Assembly (NCBI RefSeq): GCF_003987015.1
Contig: NZ_PIPQ01000003.1
Location: 1 to 64,000 of the forward strand
Direction: 5' to 3'
Source: Aliidiomarina taiwanensis
Lineage (GTDB): Bacteria; Pseudomonadota; Gammaproteobacteria; Enterobacterales; Alteromonadaceae
DNA: 64,000 bases
Shown: positions 37,064 through 46,415 of the stretch, piece after piece
How positions within the stretch are numbered: position 1 is the stretch's first letter
Layout: each line of letters opens with the position of its first letter
Made by a program: the position numbers and the translations under genes
The notes under the pieces: model-generated
The model's input: only the letters and a program-made list of their open reading frames with translations
Told to the model about the DNA's origin: nothing
The model's database searches: none

Positions 37064-37759
37064 ATGAAAGACTTTATAGGTATATACGACAACGCCCTTT
37101 CCCCCGAGTTTTGCGAGGGCCTCATACAGCGTTTTAATGCTAGCCCTCATCGGCAACCGGGTCGAACGGGTCACGGTGTTGACCCGGCAAAAAAACGCAG
37201 TGAAGACCTGTATCTCGAGCATTACCCTGAGTATCAGGCAGACCTCGAAGTCATTCGGAATGCCACCCGCACCCATGTGCTTGAGTACTTTAAAACCTAT
37301 CACTTTGGCTTAATTGCGCCGGTTGCTTTAAAGGTAAAACACCCACAAACAGGCAAGGGGGTCGACTTAACCCATGAAAACTTTGCAGAGCTTGGCACTG
37401 GTAATGAAGAGGGGTATATGCGTTTGCTGTACCGACTAGGCCCCATTCAAGCACAAAAGTACCTCGCCGAAAAAGGCAACTATAACTACTGGCACTGCGA
37501 AGTGTACCCGCAAAAAGGCTCAGTAGAAGCCTTGCATCGTACCCTTTTATTTATGTTCTATTTAAACGACGTAGAAGAAGGAGGTACCACCGACTTCTAC
37601 TACCAAGACAAGCAAATTAAGCCTAAGCAAGGGCGTATGGTGATTGCTCCGGCTTACTTTACTCATACTCACAGGGGCACTACACCGGTCAGTAACGACA
37701 AATACATCCTGACCAGTTGGGTGCTTATGAATACGGGCGAGTCTCTATTTGGAGGTTGA
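37064..37759 (+). CDS. 2OG-Fe(II) oxygenase (prolyl-4-hydroxylase-like)
   Basis: A 231-residue protein from ATG 37064; an open frame from 37022 would overlap the lipoprotein gene. It starts with IGIYDNALSPEFCEGLIQRF, as in bacterial P4H-like enzymes. The likely iron triad is His-Cys-Glu in YWHCEVYP (Glu in place of the usual Asp) with distal His in FTHTHRGTTP, and a Lys in NDKYILTSW as the 2OG contact. The substrate is unknown. The HxE variation should be noted when predicting activity. Confidence 0.8.
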   Translation: MKDFIGIYDNALSPEFCEGLIQRFNASPHRQPGRTGHGVDPAKKRSEDLYLEHYPEYQADLEVIRNATRTHVLEYFKTYHFGLIAPVALKVKHPQTGKGVDLTHENFAELGTGNEEGYMRLLYRLGPIQAQKYLAEKGNYNYWHCEVYPQKGSVEALHRTLLFMFYLNDVEEGGTTDFYYQDKQIKPKQGRMVIAPAYFTHTHRGTTPVSNDKYILTSWVLMNTGESLFGG

Positions 37760-37833
37760 CGCTGCTATATAAATAAACAATGAAAATTATGTTAAACTTA
37801 ACTTATTGTTAACAGGCAACAGGAACGCGGCAG

Positions 37834-38181
37834 GTGTCGAAAAGTAAAGCCAAGAAACAAAAAAACACAGGGTTACCAAGCTCCGTGCGGACCTTTACTT
37901 GGTCTCTGGCCGCAAGCTTTATCATTGCTCTCGGCTTGCCTTTACTCTTTGACGTTTATCTAAGCCTGACTCCTCAGTTGGAGCCTCACCTAGAGCGTGA
38001 GAGCACAGTAATCGCCCTGTACACTGCTCGCAGCATTGCCCTTGCGGTATTTGTTATGGGCAGTTTATTAGCTTACAGGCGCTGGCGTGAAGAACAAAAA
38101 CTGAAAGTTATCCAGCAAAAAGTACGAGCTTTTCGCAAGCGAAAGCAACAAGAAAAGCAAGAGTCCAACACGTTAAGCTAA
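37834..38181 (+). CDS. Small membrane protein with basic coiled C-terminus
   Basis: A 115-residue protein starting at GTG 37834. It has a basic N-terminus, two membrane helices (about 22-43 and 63-82) and a highly charged Lys/Gln/Arg tail (about 88-112). No family was recognised. Its 3' end overlaps the convergent rhombosortase gene by nine bases. Confidence 0.65.
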   Translation: MSKSKAKKQKNTGLPSSVRTFTWSLAASFIIALGLPLLFDVYLSLTPQLEPHLERESTVIALYTARSIALAVFVMGSLLAYRRWREEQKLKVIQQKVRAFRKRKQQEKQESNTLS

Positions 38182-38763
38182 CTTGACGGGCTTTTGCAGT
38201 AGCCCCAACACTCCACCCGCTAACACCCCATAAAAATGAGCTGAAACAGCTAACGCATCTACCTCCGAACCGCCTAAAGAAACAGCCCCAACAAACATAT
38301 CGTAGGCCACCTTTGCGCATACACCGATGAGTAATAACCAACCAAACGCAGCTTTTTGCCGCACATCTTGCACCGCTCCCCAAGCGAAAAGGCCATAGAT
38401 AGTGCCGGAAAATCCAACGTAATAGGCTACCTGGGAGTCAAATAAATACATGCCCAGGTTACTCATCATAGCGACACCAAGAATAGCGAATACATACCGC
38501 TTGCCTTGGGCGTATTCAGCAAACAGTAACCAGAGCAAAAAAACACCCGCCACATTCATCACAAAGTGGCCAAGCCCCCAGTGCACCCACTGGCCTGTTA
38601 GTAAGCGCCATACTTGTCCTTGTCCAATAAGGTCTCGCTCGTAGGTCAACAACAGCTTGACTGGCTCAGGCAATATAAACACCAGCAGCAACAAAAGTAC
38701 CACCGCTACGGGTGGTACTGTGTATTGCTTTGCCACTGGCACGCTTTTTAAAAAGTCCGGCAC
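38173..38763 (-). CDS. rrtA: Rhombosortase (rhomboid-like serine protease)
   Basis: A 196-residue membrane protease with six helices. The rhomboid features are GQWVHWGLGHFVMN (His66, Asn70), the serine motif GFSGTIYG (Ser119), and His176 in VSAHFYGVLAGG. The short size and HWGLGH signature fit the rhombosortase family, which cuts GlyGly-CTERM tails of exported proteins before they are released or modified at the surface. A fitting substrate, the S8 protease, is 1.7 kb away. The gene is three bases after the S9 peptidase gene on the same strand, so they form an operon. Confidence 0.88.
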   Translation of the reverse strand: MPDFLKSVPVAKQYTVPPVAVVLLLLLVFILPEPVKLLLTYERDLIGQGQVWRLLTGQWVHWGLGHFVMNVAGVFLLWLLFAEYAQGKRYVFAILGVAMMSNLGMYLFDSQVAYYVGFSGTIYGLFAWGAVQDVRQKAAFGWLLLIGVCAKVAYDMFVGAVSLGGSEVDALAVSAHFYGVLAGGVLGLLQKPVKLA

Positions 38764-38766
38764 CTG

Positions 38767-41208
38767 TTACTCACTTCTTGGGTGTAAATAATTCCACCAT
38801 TCTGGCTGGCCTTTTAAGTGCTTGTCAAAAAACGCCATGTAGGTATCCCACCAGCGGAAACGCGCGTCGCGGGGAATAATATGGTGGTCTGCGCCTTTAA
38901 ACTCGACCAGCTCAACTTCCTTGCCAAGAATTTTTAATGCCGTGTACATATGGTGGCTTTCACCTGGCGGCACATTCGTGTCCGCATCGCCATGAATCAG
39001 AAGCATAGGGGCTGTCACTTTATCCGCATGGAATACTGGGCTGTGCTCCGTATACAGTTCAGGGTTATTCCAAGGGAATGAGCCTTTACTTGCTTCGCCT
39101 GAATACAAGAAGCCCCACCAACCTTCCCCCCAGTACGAGGTGATATTACTTATACCTGCATGGGACATAGACGCACTAAAAATGTCTGTTTTCGTGGCTA
39201 ACAGCATGGTCATGAAACCACCATAGGAAGCACCTAAGTGCCCTACCCGGTCTGCGTCAACGAAGGAGTGGGCGGCTAAAAACTGCTTAGTACCATCAAT
39301 AATGTCTTCCGCCGTATAGTCGCCCCACGCATTCACATGGCGAGCTGAAAATTCTTGGCCAAAACCTGTAGCTCCGGAAGGCTGAATAACATACACCACA
39401 TACCCTTGCGCCGCCCACTGGTTAAACGGGTAGCGTCCGGTAAACGCCCGCTGCACCGGTGAAGTACCGCCATAGTAATAAACTAAAGCTGGGTAGCTGG
39501 CTTCCGGGTTAAAATTAGGCGGCAAGTGCACACGGCCGTATATGGTGTCACCCGCTTTGTTCTTAAAGTTCCACTCACGAATGTCGTGAATTTTATAGTC
39601 TTGATACTGGCTAGCACTGTCCCACAATACAGTCGGCTCGCTTGCTGTTACCGGCATATAAGCCATGCGGCTTGGTGCCGTCGCTCCCGTGCCGGCAAAA
39701 TACACCCGGGGCTCTGCTTGGTCACTCACGCTAAAACTTGAAATAACATCCAAGCCCGTGGCCAGTTTTTGAAAGGTGCCTTGTTCAACCTCATAAGTAT
39801 ACAGCTGCGTGGTGTCGCGTTCAGTGACTGAAAGCAACACATTGCCATTTGCTAGGGCTTCTATACCACCAATGGCAGGGTCAAAGTCTAAACTCAACGC
39901 AGTAACCTGGCCATTACGCTGCAACTGGTATAGCTGTCCGTCATAGTTATTGGCTAACCAGCCTTCAGGTAAATTGCGCCCCGCTCCGTTTCCAAACTCA
40001 GGGCCTGCCACCACATAAATAGCGTCCCCCACATAGGTCACAGCACCTAATGTACGGTGCTCACCCAACTCCAGCAACTCTCCGGTTTCTAAGTTGAGCT
40101 CTTGCAGCTTTGTTAAGCTATGAGCTGGCTCTGCATAGTCTAGCAAGCGCTGGCTCAGTAACACCTGTTTACCGTTAGCATGCACACTGCGTAAGCTCAC
40201 ACTAGAGCTACCTTGAGTTAATTGCTGCAACACCTGCGTGCGCGTATTCAATGCATACACTTGGCTGTTGTCGCGGAAATAACTCCAACGGTCTTCTAAG
40301 GCCCGGTAATGCTTGATCATGTCACCGTCTTGCTCACCTTTTTTTGTCCAGTTGAACAACAAGGTGGTGTCGTCGGCCCAAAGCAGGTTACCTACGCCTG
40401 GCAATTCAGCGGTCAGGGTGGTGAGTTCTAAGCTTGCTACATCAAGCAGTTTAATGTGGCTGCCTTGCACAAAGGCAAGCTTTTCACTGCTGCCATGCCA
40501 AGCGAAACGGCGACTGTCACCACCTTCCCAACGGTAAACAGTACGGTTTGCCGCCACATCAAACAGCTGTAAGTCCACTTGCGCTTTATTGCCTGTAGCC
40601 GGCGTGTAGTGTGCTTTTCGCCACACGAGATACTGGCCATTCGGTGATGCTTCTACCAAAGTCGTGGTTTCCGTATCAAACACTTTTTCTTGGCTTAAGC
40701 GCAAGCTATCAGGCCGCTGTGTGTCAATTTGGTCATGCTCGGCTTTGCCTTCCCACTGCAAAGTTAGGTCATCCCAGCGCTTAGCTCCTTCCACTAACAC
40801 AAGTACTTGGTGGTCGCCCGTGCGCAGCGCTAATTCAGCGGTTGTTCCTTTCGCTTCAATGCGCTCGCCATTTACATAAAAGGTTACCTGTTCTGCACCT
40901 TCCACGCTTAAACTTCCTTGGGTAAAACGCTGGGTTGCTATAGGCAACTGCAATACAGGCACGCTTTGTACTTCACCTGACTCATCTGCCAGTTTGCTCC
41001 CCGTGGGCAATTGATACATCCACTGCTGCACCAGTGAGTCACGAAGAGCATGGGTCTGAGCACTATCGGCAAGGGCCACACCCGCCAAGTTGGTGTGCAC
41101 CTTTTGCACCCATACGTGGTCACGCTCCACAGCCGCAGCAGAAAAAGCAAACCATAAACTTGCCGCCAAGGCAGAGCGTTTTAAAAATGATTTTTTTGTT
41201 TTTATCAT
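38767..41208 (-). CDS. S9 family (DPP-IV-like) prolyl peptidase
   Basis: An 813-residue protein with a signal peptide (SALAASLWFAFSAAAVE), a beta-propeller (about 150-500) and a C-terminal alpha/beta hydrolase with Ser in HLGASYGGFMTML, Asp in HGDADTNVPP and His in GADHHIIP. Such enzymes release dipeptides or cleave after proline in the periplasm. It complements the S8 exoprotease in peptide use and sits in an operon with the rhombosortase. Confidence 0.92.
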   Translation of the reverse strand: MIKTKKSFLKRSALAASLWFAFSAAAVERDHVWVQKVHTNLAGVALADSAQTHALRDSLVQQWMYQLPTGSKLADESGEVQSVPVLQLPIATQRFTQGSLSVEGAEQVTFYVNGERIEAKGTTAELALRTGDHQVLVLVEGAKRWDDLTLQWEGKAEHDQIDTQRPDSLRLSQEKVFDTETTTLVEASPNGQYLVWRKAHYTPATGNKAQVDLQLFDVAANRTVYRWEGGDSRRFAWHGSSEKLAFVQGSHIKLLDVASLELTTLTAELPGVGNLLWADDTTLLFNWTKKGEQDGDMIKHYRALEDRWSYFRDNSQVYALNTRTQVLQQLTQGSSSVSLRSVHANGKQVLLSQRLLDYAEPAHSLTKLQELNLETGELLELGEHRTLGAVTYVGDAIYVVAGPEFGNGAGRNLPEGWLANNYDGQLYQLQRNGQVTALSLDFDPAIGGIEALANGNVLLSVTERDTTQLYTYEVEQGTFQKLATGLDVISSFSVSDQAEPRVYFAGTGATAPSRMAYMPVTASEPTVLWDSASQYQDYKIHDIREWNFKNKAGDTIYGRVHLPPNFNPEASYPALVYYYGGTSPVQRAFTGRYPFNQWAAQGYVVYVIQPSGATGFGQEFSARHVNAWGDYTAEDIIDGTKQFLAAHSFVDADRVGHLGASYGGFMTMLLATKTDIFSASMSHAGISNITSYWGEGWWGFLYSGEASKGSFPWNNPELYTEHSPVFHADKVTAPMLLIHGDADTNVPPGESHHMYTALKILGKEVELVEFKGADHHIIPRDARFRWWDTYMAFFDKHLKGQPEWWNYLHPRSE

Positions 41209-41386
41209 AACCGAAACCTATTTCAATATCGTTGACAGCATCATACCGTAAAGGGACACAATTTGGGTATGCCACTGGTCTTTCAAAGGCTCCCTCTGAA
41301 CGTAAGCCTTTGGTAAGTCCCGTCACTTAAAACAGAAGCATGTTATACTTCTGCATTCTTTGAACGCTTTACTTTGGAGTTTTCCG

Positions 41387-41974
41387 ATGCAGGTTAAAAC
41401 TTATGCGCGACGCTCGCTTGGCGCACTCGCCGCCAGCTTACTTGCTACCTTTAGCATCACCAGCCAAGCCATCACGTTGACACAGCCAAGTTATACCCAT
41501 GTGTCTGCAGCTTATACCAACAGTAACAACAATACCCGTGGCCTCTTTATCGACGTAGAATACGAACTGCAACATAAATTTTATGTCACGGGTACGTTTC
41601 AAAACAGCAAATACACGACGCAAGGGCACACCTCTCGTGAATCTATTATCGACTTAGGCTTAGGTAAATATTTCACCATAGCAGACGGGCTCACCCTCGA
41701 CGCCTCGGCTTCCCTGGGACGCTACACGCCCAGCAGCAGCTTATTCGACAGCGGCAACAACTTTTATACCCTGAATACAGGCTTTAGAAACCGCTTTGAA
41801 GCCTTTGAAACGCGTCTGGGCTATCGCCATATTAAGTTTTCAGGGCAACAAGCAGACCAAGGCATTGTCGCCTCCGCTTGGTATTACCCCACCCCCCAAA
41901 TGTCCATTGGCATTACCTTTAACGACGTCTACTCCAAGTCCACGTGGGGCTTTGGCGCACGCATTCTGTTCTAA
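41387..41974 (+). CDS. Small outer-membrane beta-barrel protein
   Basis: A 195-residue protein from ATG 41387, seven bases after GGAG; a longer frame from 41360 lacks such a site. Signal peptide ends near SITSQA. The rest alternates polar and hydrophobic residues and ends in FGARILF, as in eight-strand barrels. No family is named with certainty. It lies between the divergent S9 peptidase gene and the AbgT gene. Confidence 0.75.
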   Translation: MQVKTYARRSLGALAASLLATFSITSQAITLTQPSYTHVSAAYTNSNNNTRGLFIDVEYELQHKFYVTGTFQNSKYTTQGHTSRESIIDLGLGKYFTIADGLTLDASASLGRYTPSSSLFDSGNNFYTLNTGFRNRFEAFETRLGYRHIKFSGQQADQGIVASAWYYPTPQMSIGITFNDVYSKSTWGFGARILF

Positions 41975-42089
41975 CAGGCTACTTTTTAACCAACTCGCTC
42001 TACCCCTAGCGCACTGTTCAATGTATTCTTAATCGGTTATGTTAACTATTCATGTATAAGAACACGTGCGCTAACCACGGGGAACAACA

Positions 42090-43664
42090 ATGAGCACTGA
42101 TAATAATGTTACAGGGAGTAACCAGAACACACGTTTAAATCGCATTTTAAACAAAGTGGAAAAAGCTGGTAACAAACTTCCAGATCCTGCCGTCATGTTC
42201 GCAGGCCTGATACTGATTATTTGGGGGCTAAGCTATGCCCTCTCCTTTTACACGTTTAAGTCACCGCTACCGGGCTCTACGGAACCCGTGCAAGTGGTGA
42301 ACTTACTCGCACCCGATCGTCTCGCCGAATTCCTTTCAACCATGGTCACCACCTTTACCGGCTTTGCGCCTTTAGGCGTGGTGCTTGTGGCTATGCTAGG
42401 TGTGGGAGTGGCCGAGCGCAGTGGTTTTATTAATGTCGCCATTAAGCTGATGATCGACTCCACAGCGAAAAAGCTGCTCACACCTGTACTCATTTTGGTC
42501 GCCATTATCAGCCACACGGCTGTTGATGCAGGGTACGTATTGGTTATTCCACTCGGTGGTATGATCTTCTACGCTGCTGGGCGTCACCCTCTAGCCGGTA
42601 TAGCCGCTGCCTTTGCGGGGGTGTCCGGTGGCTTTAGCGCCAACTTTATCCCGAGCGCTATCGACCCCATGATTATGTCGTTTACCCAGGTTGCTGCGGA
42701 AATGATGGATGAAAGCATTCAGCTCAACCCGCTCAACAACTGGTTCTTTACCGCTGCGTCCTCATTCTTAGTGGTTGCAGTCGGTTGGTGGTTAACCGAC
42801 AAGGTCATCGAGCCACGCTTGCAAAATACCGCCATCGACGGTGACACAGACGATATTCCTGAAATTGCAGAAGTTAGCAAACAAGACCGCAAAGCGTTCC
42901 GCGCAGCCGTATTAACTATGCTTGCCGGTATTGTCTTGCTTGTGGCTATTAGTATACCAGAAGGCTCTGCCCTGCGTGATGCGGACGGTGAGTTGGCGTC
43001 ATTTACAGCCCCTCTCATGCAGTCTATTGTGCCCCTCATTTTCCTCTTTTTCTGGATACCCGGCATAGTGCATGGCTATGTGGCAGGTGTTTTTAAAGAA
43101 ACCCGCGACGTCATTGCAGCCATGACCAAAGCTATGGAAGGGATGGCCTACTACGTCGTCATGGCCTTTTTCTGTGCGCTCTTTATTAAGGCCTTTGGCG
43201 ACTCTAAAATTGGTATTATTATGTCCATTAATGGTGCCAACTTCCTTAAAGCCTTGGCTTTACCTGGTAGTGTCACCTTGGTGGGTATTATCTTTTTGGT
43301 TGCCTTTATTAACTTGTTTGTGGGCTCTGCTTCCGCCAAGTGGGCGCTGATTGCACCTATCTTTGTCCCTATGCTCATGCAACTCGGTTACTCACCTGAC
43401 TTAACCCAGGCCGCTTACCGAGTAGGTGACTCAGCCAGTAACATTATTACCCCGCTGCTGCCCTACTTCCCGTTAGTCGTGGTTTACTGTCAGCGCTACG
43501 TAAAAGGCACCGGCATTGGCACCTTGGTGTCCATTATGCTGCCTTACTCTATTGCGCTTCTGGTAACTTGGTCCGCCTTCCTTATTTTGTACTGGACTGT
43601 GGGCTCGCTGATTGGCTTACCATTAGGTATTCAAGCCAACTATTTATACCCAATGGCGGGTTAA
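42090..43664 (+). CDS. AbgT family transporter
   Basis: A 524-residue membrane protein of the AbgT family: NKVEKAGNKLPDPAVMFAGL, GVGVAERSGFI, AFAGVSGGFSAN, NLFVGSASAKWALIAPIFVP and GDSASNIITPLLPYFPL are family signatures. E. coli AbgT takes up p-aminobenzoyl-glutamate; other members (e.g. YdaH, MtrF) export sulfonamides. The direction here is open. A terminator separates it from argE. Confidence 0.92.
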   Translation: MSTDNNVTGSNQNTRLNRILNKVEKAGNKLPDPAVMFAGLILIIWGLSYALSFYTFKSPLPGSTEPVQVVNLLAPDRLAEFLSTMVTTFTGFAPLGVVLVAMLGVGVAERSGFINVAIKLMIDSTAKKLLTPVLILVAIISHTAVDAGYVLVIPLGGMIFYAAGRHPLAGIAAAFAGVSGGFSANFIPSAIDPMIMSFTQVAAEMMDESIQLNPLNNWFFTAASSFLVVAVGWWLTDKVIEPRLQNTAIDGDTDDIPEIAEVSKQDRKAFRAAVLTMLAGIVLLVAISIPEGSALRDADGELASFTAPLMQSIVPLIFLFFWIPGIVHGYVAGVFKETRDVIAAMTKAMEGMAYYVVMAFFCALFIKAFGDSKIGIIMSINGANFLKALALPGSVTLVGIIFLVAFINLFVGSASAKWALIAPIFVPMLMQLGYSPDLTQAAYRVGDSASNIITPLLPYFPLVVVYCQRYVKGTGIGTLVSIMLPYSIALLVTWSAFLILYWTVGSLIGLPLGIQANYLYPMAG

Positions 43665-43687
43665 CCCAACACCAAAGCCCTCTCAAC

Positions 43688-43719
43688 AAAAAGGAGTCCC
43701 TTAGCGGCTCCTTTTTTTT
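43688..43719 (+). terminator. Rho-independent terminator after abgT-like gene
   Basis: AAAAAGGAG and CTCCTTTTTT flank an 11-base central segment with partial extra pairing, 24 bp after the transporter stop. Confidence 0.75.
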
Positions 43720-43767
43720 ATGCTAAGTGCTACTATGAGTACTTCCATGTTTTAGTAAGAGACTCCT

Positions 43768-44943
43768 ATGGCACAGATACCCGCATTTTTAGATATGTAC
43801 CGCGCACTCGTGGCCACCCCCTCCGTGTCCTGTTTAAATCCTGAATGGGATATTTCCAATAAGGCCGTTATTGACCAGCTCGCTGTATGGCTGACTGACT
43901 TTGGCTTTCAAGTCAGCATTCAAGAGCTTGAAGCGCAGCCGGGTAAGTACAACTTACTAGCACGCATTGGCCCTAAACACCTGTCCGGTGGTTTATTGCT
44001 GTCGGGCCATACAGACACAGTTCCTTGGGACGAGGGGCGCTGGAGCAAGAACCCTTTTGAATTAACCGAAGCCGACAACAAACTCTATGGTTTAGGCAGC
44101 GCCGATATGAAGGGTTTCTTTGCTTTTGTGCTGGAAGCTTTGCGTGACATGGACCTAACGCAGCTAAGTAAGCCCCTGTATATTTTAGCCACGGCTGACG
44201 AAGAAACCACCATGTCAGGAGCCCGTGAGTTACATCGTTTTGCCAATTTAAAGCCGGAATTTGCCATTATTGGCGAACCCACCAGCATGATGCCCGTGCG
44301 CATGCACAAGGGCCACATTACCGACAGCATTCGGGTGACCGGCCGCAGTGGCCATAGCTCCAACCCAGACGCTGGCTTAAATGCTATTGAAGTGATGCAC
44401 AAAGTCACCCACGAGCTGCTACAACTACAACAGCACCTACGCGACAACTACCATGAGCCCGCGCTAGAAGTGCCTTACCCCACGCTAAACCTGGGGTATA
44501 TTCAAGGGGGCGACGCTGCCAACCGAATTTGTGCCTGCTGTGAACTGCACATGGATATGCGTCCTTTACCAGGCATGGGCATCGACTACTTAGACAATTT
44601 ACTGGTCAAGCAGCTCAGTGAACTAACCAAGCAATACCCAGGCGCCATTGATATTACCCCCATGCATCCACCAATTCCTGGCTATAGCTGCCCAGCCGAC
44701 GCCAGCTTGGTAAAACTTGCTGAAGAGATTAGTGGGCACCCTGCTGCCCCGGCCAATTACTGCACAGAGGCACCTTTTATTAACGACCTCGGCTGTGAAA
44801 CCATTGTGATGGGGCCAGGCTCTATTGCACAAGCCCACCAGCCCGATGAGTTTATTCGACTGGATGAAATTAAGCCTTCCTTAGACAAGTTGCAGCAAAT
44901 GATTCAGCGACTGTGCTTTAACCAAGCCCAGGAGGTTTCATGA
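43768..44943 (+). CDS. argE: Acetylornithine deacetylase
   Basis: A 391-residue M20 metallohydrolase: [13 protein letters not shown] and [12 protein letters not shown] carry the first zinc ligands, [12 protein letters not shown] the catalytic and bridging glutamates, IIGEPTSM and RMHKGHI the ArgE-type signature. It releases ornithine and acetate in arginine synthesis. The other arg genes are not in the window. It overlaps rnhB by four bases (ATGA), first of three coupled genes. Confidence 0.93.
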   Translation: MAQIPAFLDMYRALVATPSVSCLNPEWDISNKAVIDQLAVWLTDFGFQVSIQELEAQPGKYNLLARIGPKHLSGGLLLSGHTDTVPWDEGRWSKNPFELTEADNKLYGLGSADMKGFFAFVLEALRDMDLTQLSKPLYILATADEETTMSGARELHRFANLKPEFAIIGEPTSMMPVRMHKGHITDSIRVTGRSGHSSNPDAGLNAIEVMHKVTHELLQLQQHLRDNYHEPALEVPYPTLNLGYIQGGDAANRICACCELHMDMRPLPGMGIDYLDNLLVKQLSELTKQYPGAIDITPMHPPIPGYSCPADASLVKLAEEISGHPAAPANYCTEAPFINDLGCETIVMGPGSIAQAHQPDEFIRLDEIKPSLDKLQQMIQRLCFNQAQEVS

Positions 44944-45545
44944 CAGTTCGTGAAGAAGTCCTTATTTGTGGTGTTGACGAAGCCGGTCGTGGTCCCATTG
45001 CAGGCCCTGTGGTTGCCGCAGCGGTCATTTTAAACCCCGCGTCCCCTATAGAAGGACTGAACGACTCTAAGAAACTTAGTGAGAAAAAACGCCTCGCCCT
45101 GAGCGAAGACATTAAAACCAATGCTTTAGCCTGGGCTATTGCCCAATGCGACGCCGACGAAATTGACCAGTTAAATATTCTGCAAGCGTCCTTAGTGGCC
45201 ATGAAACGAGCAGTACATGCTCTTAGCCCGCAAGCAGAGCGCGCGTTGATTGACGGCAACCATGTACCTAAAGGTTTAACCATACCTGCGCACGCAATTG
45301 TTGGCGGTGACGCCAGCGAGCCGGCGATTGCCGCCGCCTCGATTTTAGCGAAAGTAGAACGCGACCGACAAATGCTGGAGTGGCATGAAAAGTACCCCCA
45401 GTATAACTTCAAACAACATAAGGCTTACCCTACCAAGCAGCATTTAGAGCTTATTCAGGAGCATGGTATTTGCCCTATTCACCGAAAAAGCTTTGCTCCC
45501 GTTAAACGACAGCTAGAACGAGATCACGGAGAAATAAAAGCATGA
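44940..45545 (+). CDS. rnhB: Ribonuclease HII
   Basis: A 201-residue RNase [21 protein letters not shown] with Asp and Glu of the active site, [12 protein letters not shown], and [16 protein letters not shown]. It removes ribonucleotides misinserted in DNA. In E. coli rnhB lies upstream of dnaE; here it is separated and coupled to argE and an SDR gene by ATGA overlaps. Confidence 0.95.
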   Translation: MTVREEVLICGVDEAGRGPIAGPVVAAAVILNPASPIEGLNDSKKLSEKKRLALSEDIKTNALAWAIAQCDADEIDQLNILQASLVAMKRAVHALSPQAERALIDGNHVPKGLTIPAHAIVGGDASEPAIAAASILAKVERDRQMLEWHEKYPQYNFKQHKAYPTKQHLELIQEHGICPIHRKSFAPVKRQLERDHGEIKA

Positions 45546-46321
45546 GTATGTTACAAGGAAAAACCGTCTGGTTAACGGGGGCTTCGTCAGGCATTGGCTT
45601 AGCTCTCGCTGAGGCCCTGGCCGCTAAGGGCGCACGCCTTATATTAACAGCGCGCTCAAAAGACACCCTCAATGCATTGGCCGCGCGCTTACCTGGTGAA
45701 CACCAAGTTGTTCCCATGGACTTAATGCAGCCTGAGTCCGCCTTAGCGCAAGCACAGCAGCTTGCTGCCAGCCAGCCTATCCATTACCTCATTAACAATG
45801 CGGGCGTGTCACAGCGAAGCTTAGCGCTCGAAACCAATTTCCAGGTATACCGCGACCTAATGGAAATAAACTATTTTAGCGTTGTGGCGCTCACCAAGGG
45901 TGTGTTGCCACACATGGTACAACAAGGCCATGGCCATATTGTCACGGTTTCGTCTGTTGCAGGTAAGGTAGGTACAAAATTACGCAGCGGTTATGCAGGT
46001 GCTAAGTTTGGTGTTATTGGCTTTATGGACTCGCTCCGAGCAGAAGTAGCCGACAAAAACATTCGCTGCACCACTATCTGCCCGGGCTTTATTCACACGC
46101 AAGTGGCCCACAACGCACTGGGTGCCGACGGCAATAAGCGCAATCAAGCAGACCCTGACAACGCTGGGGGCATTTCTGCTGAACAATGTGCCAAGGAAAT
46201 TATAATAGCCATTGAGAAAAACAAAGCGGAAGCCGTGATAGGTTCAGGGGTTAGTAAGTTGGCGCCGTTACTTCAACGCTTCTTCCCTGGTTTGGTGCGC
46301 CGCATGGTGGCTAAGCGGTAG
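45542..46321 (+). CDS. Short-chain dehydrogenase/reductase
   Basis: A 259-residue SDR with the nucleotide-binding [22 protein letters not shown], catalytic Ser in [11 protein letters not shown] and the YAGAKF Tyr-x3-Lys pair; CPGFIHT follows. It is a DHRS7-like member; the substrate is unknown. The start overlaps the rnhB stop by four bases. Confidence 0.92.
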   Translation: MSMLQGKTVWLTGASSGIGLALAEALAAKGARLILTARSKDTLNALAARLPGEHQVVPMDLMQPESALAQAQQLAASQPIHYLINNAGVSQRSLALETNFQVYRDLMEINYFSVVALTKGVLPHMVQQGHGHIVTVSSVAGKVGTKLRSGYAGAKFGVIGFMDSLRAEVADKNIRCTTICPGFIHTQVAHNALGADGNKRNQADPDNAGGISAEQCAKEIIIAIEKNKAEAVIGSGVSKLAPLLQRFFPGLVRRMVAKR

Positions 46322-46357
46322 GTCAGGCAATGCCTGACGGAGAAGGCAATGCCTGAC
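46322..46357. repeat. Palindromic repeats related to repeat B
   Basis: GTCAGGCAATGCCTGAC (46322-46338) and a partial copy AAGGCAATGCCTGAC (46343-46357) share the AGGCAWTGCCT core with the palindromes at 519 and 2090, 44 kb away, and follow the SDR stop directly. Confidence 0.65.
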
Positions 46358-46374
46358 TTTCGTAAAATTACACT

Positions 46375-46407
46375 GCCTGTATGGACAGTAATATCGTCCA
46401 TACAGGC
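46375..46407. other. Strong intergenic hairpin between convergent genes
   Basis: GCCTGTATGGAC and GTCCATACAGGC form a perfect 12-bp stem with a nine-base loop, without a T tract on either side. It lies between the convergent SDR and bkdB genes and could be a factor-assisted terminator or 3'-end stabiliser. Confidence 0.5.
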
Positions 46408-46415
46408 CCGCCTTA

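Noticed and set aside
38767-41208. The S9 peptidase as a second rhombosortase substrate
   Set aside because: Its C-terminus has no hydrophobic helix or Arg block, so it does not carry a GlyGly-CTERM tail.
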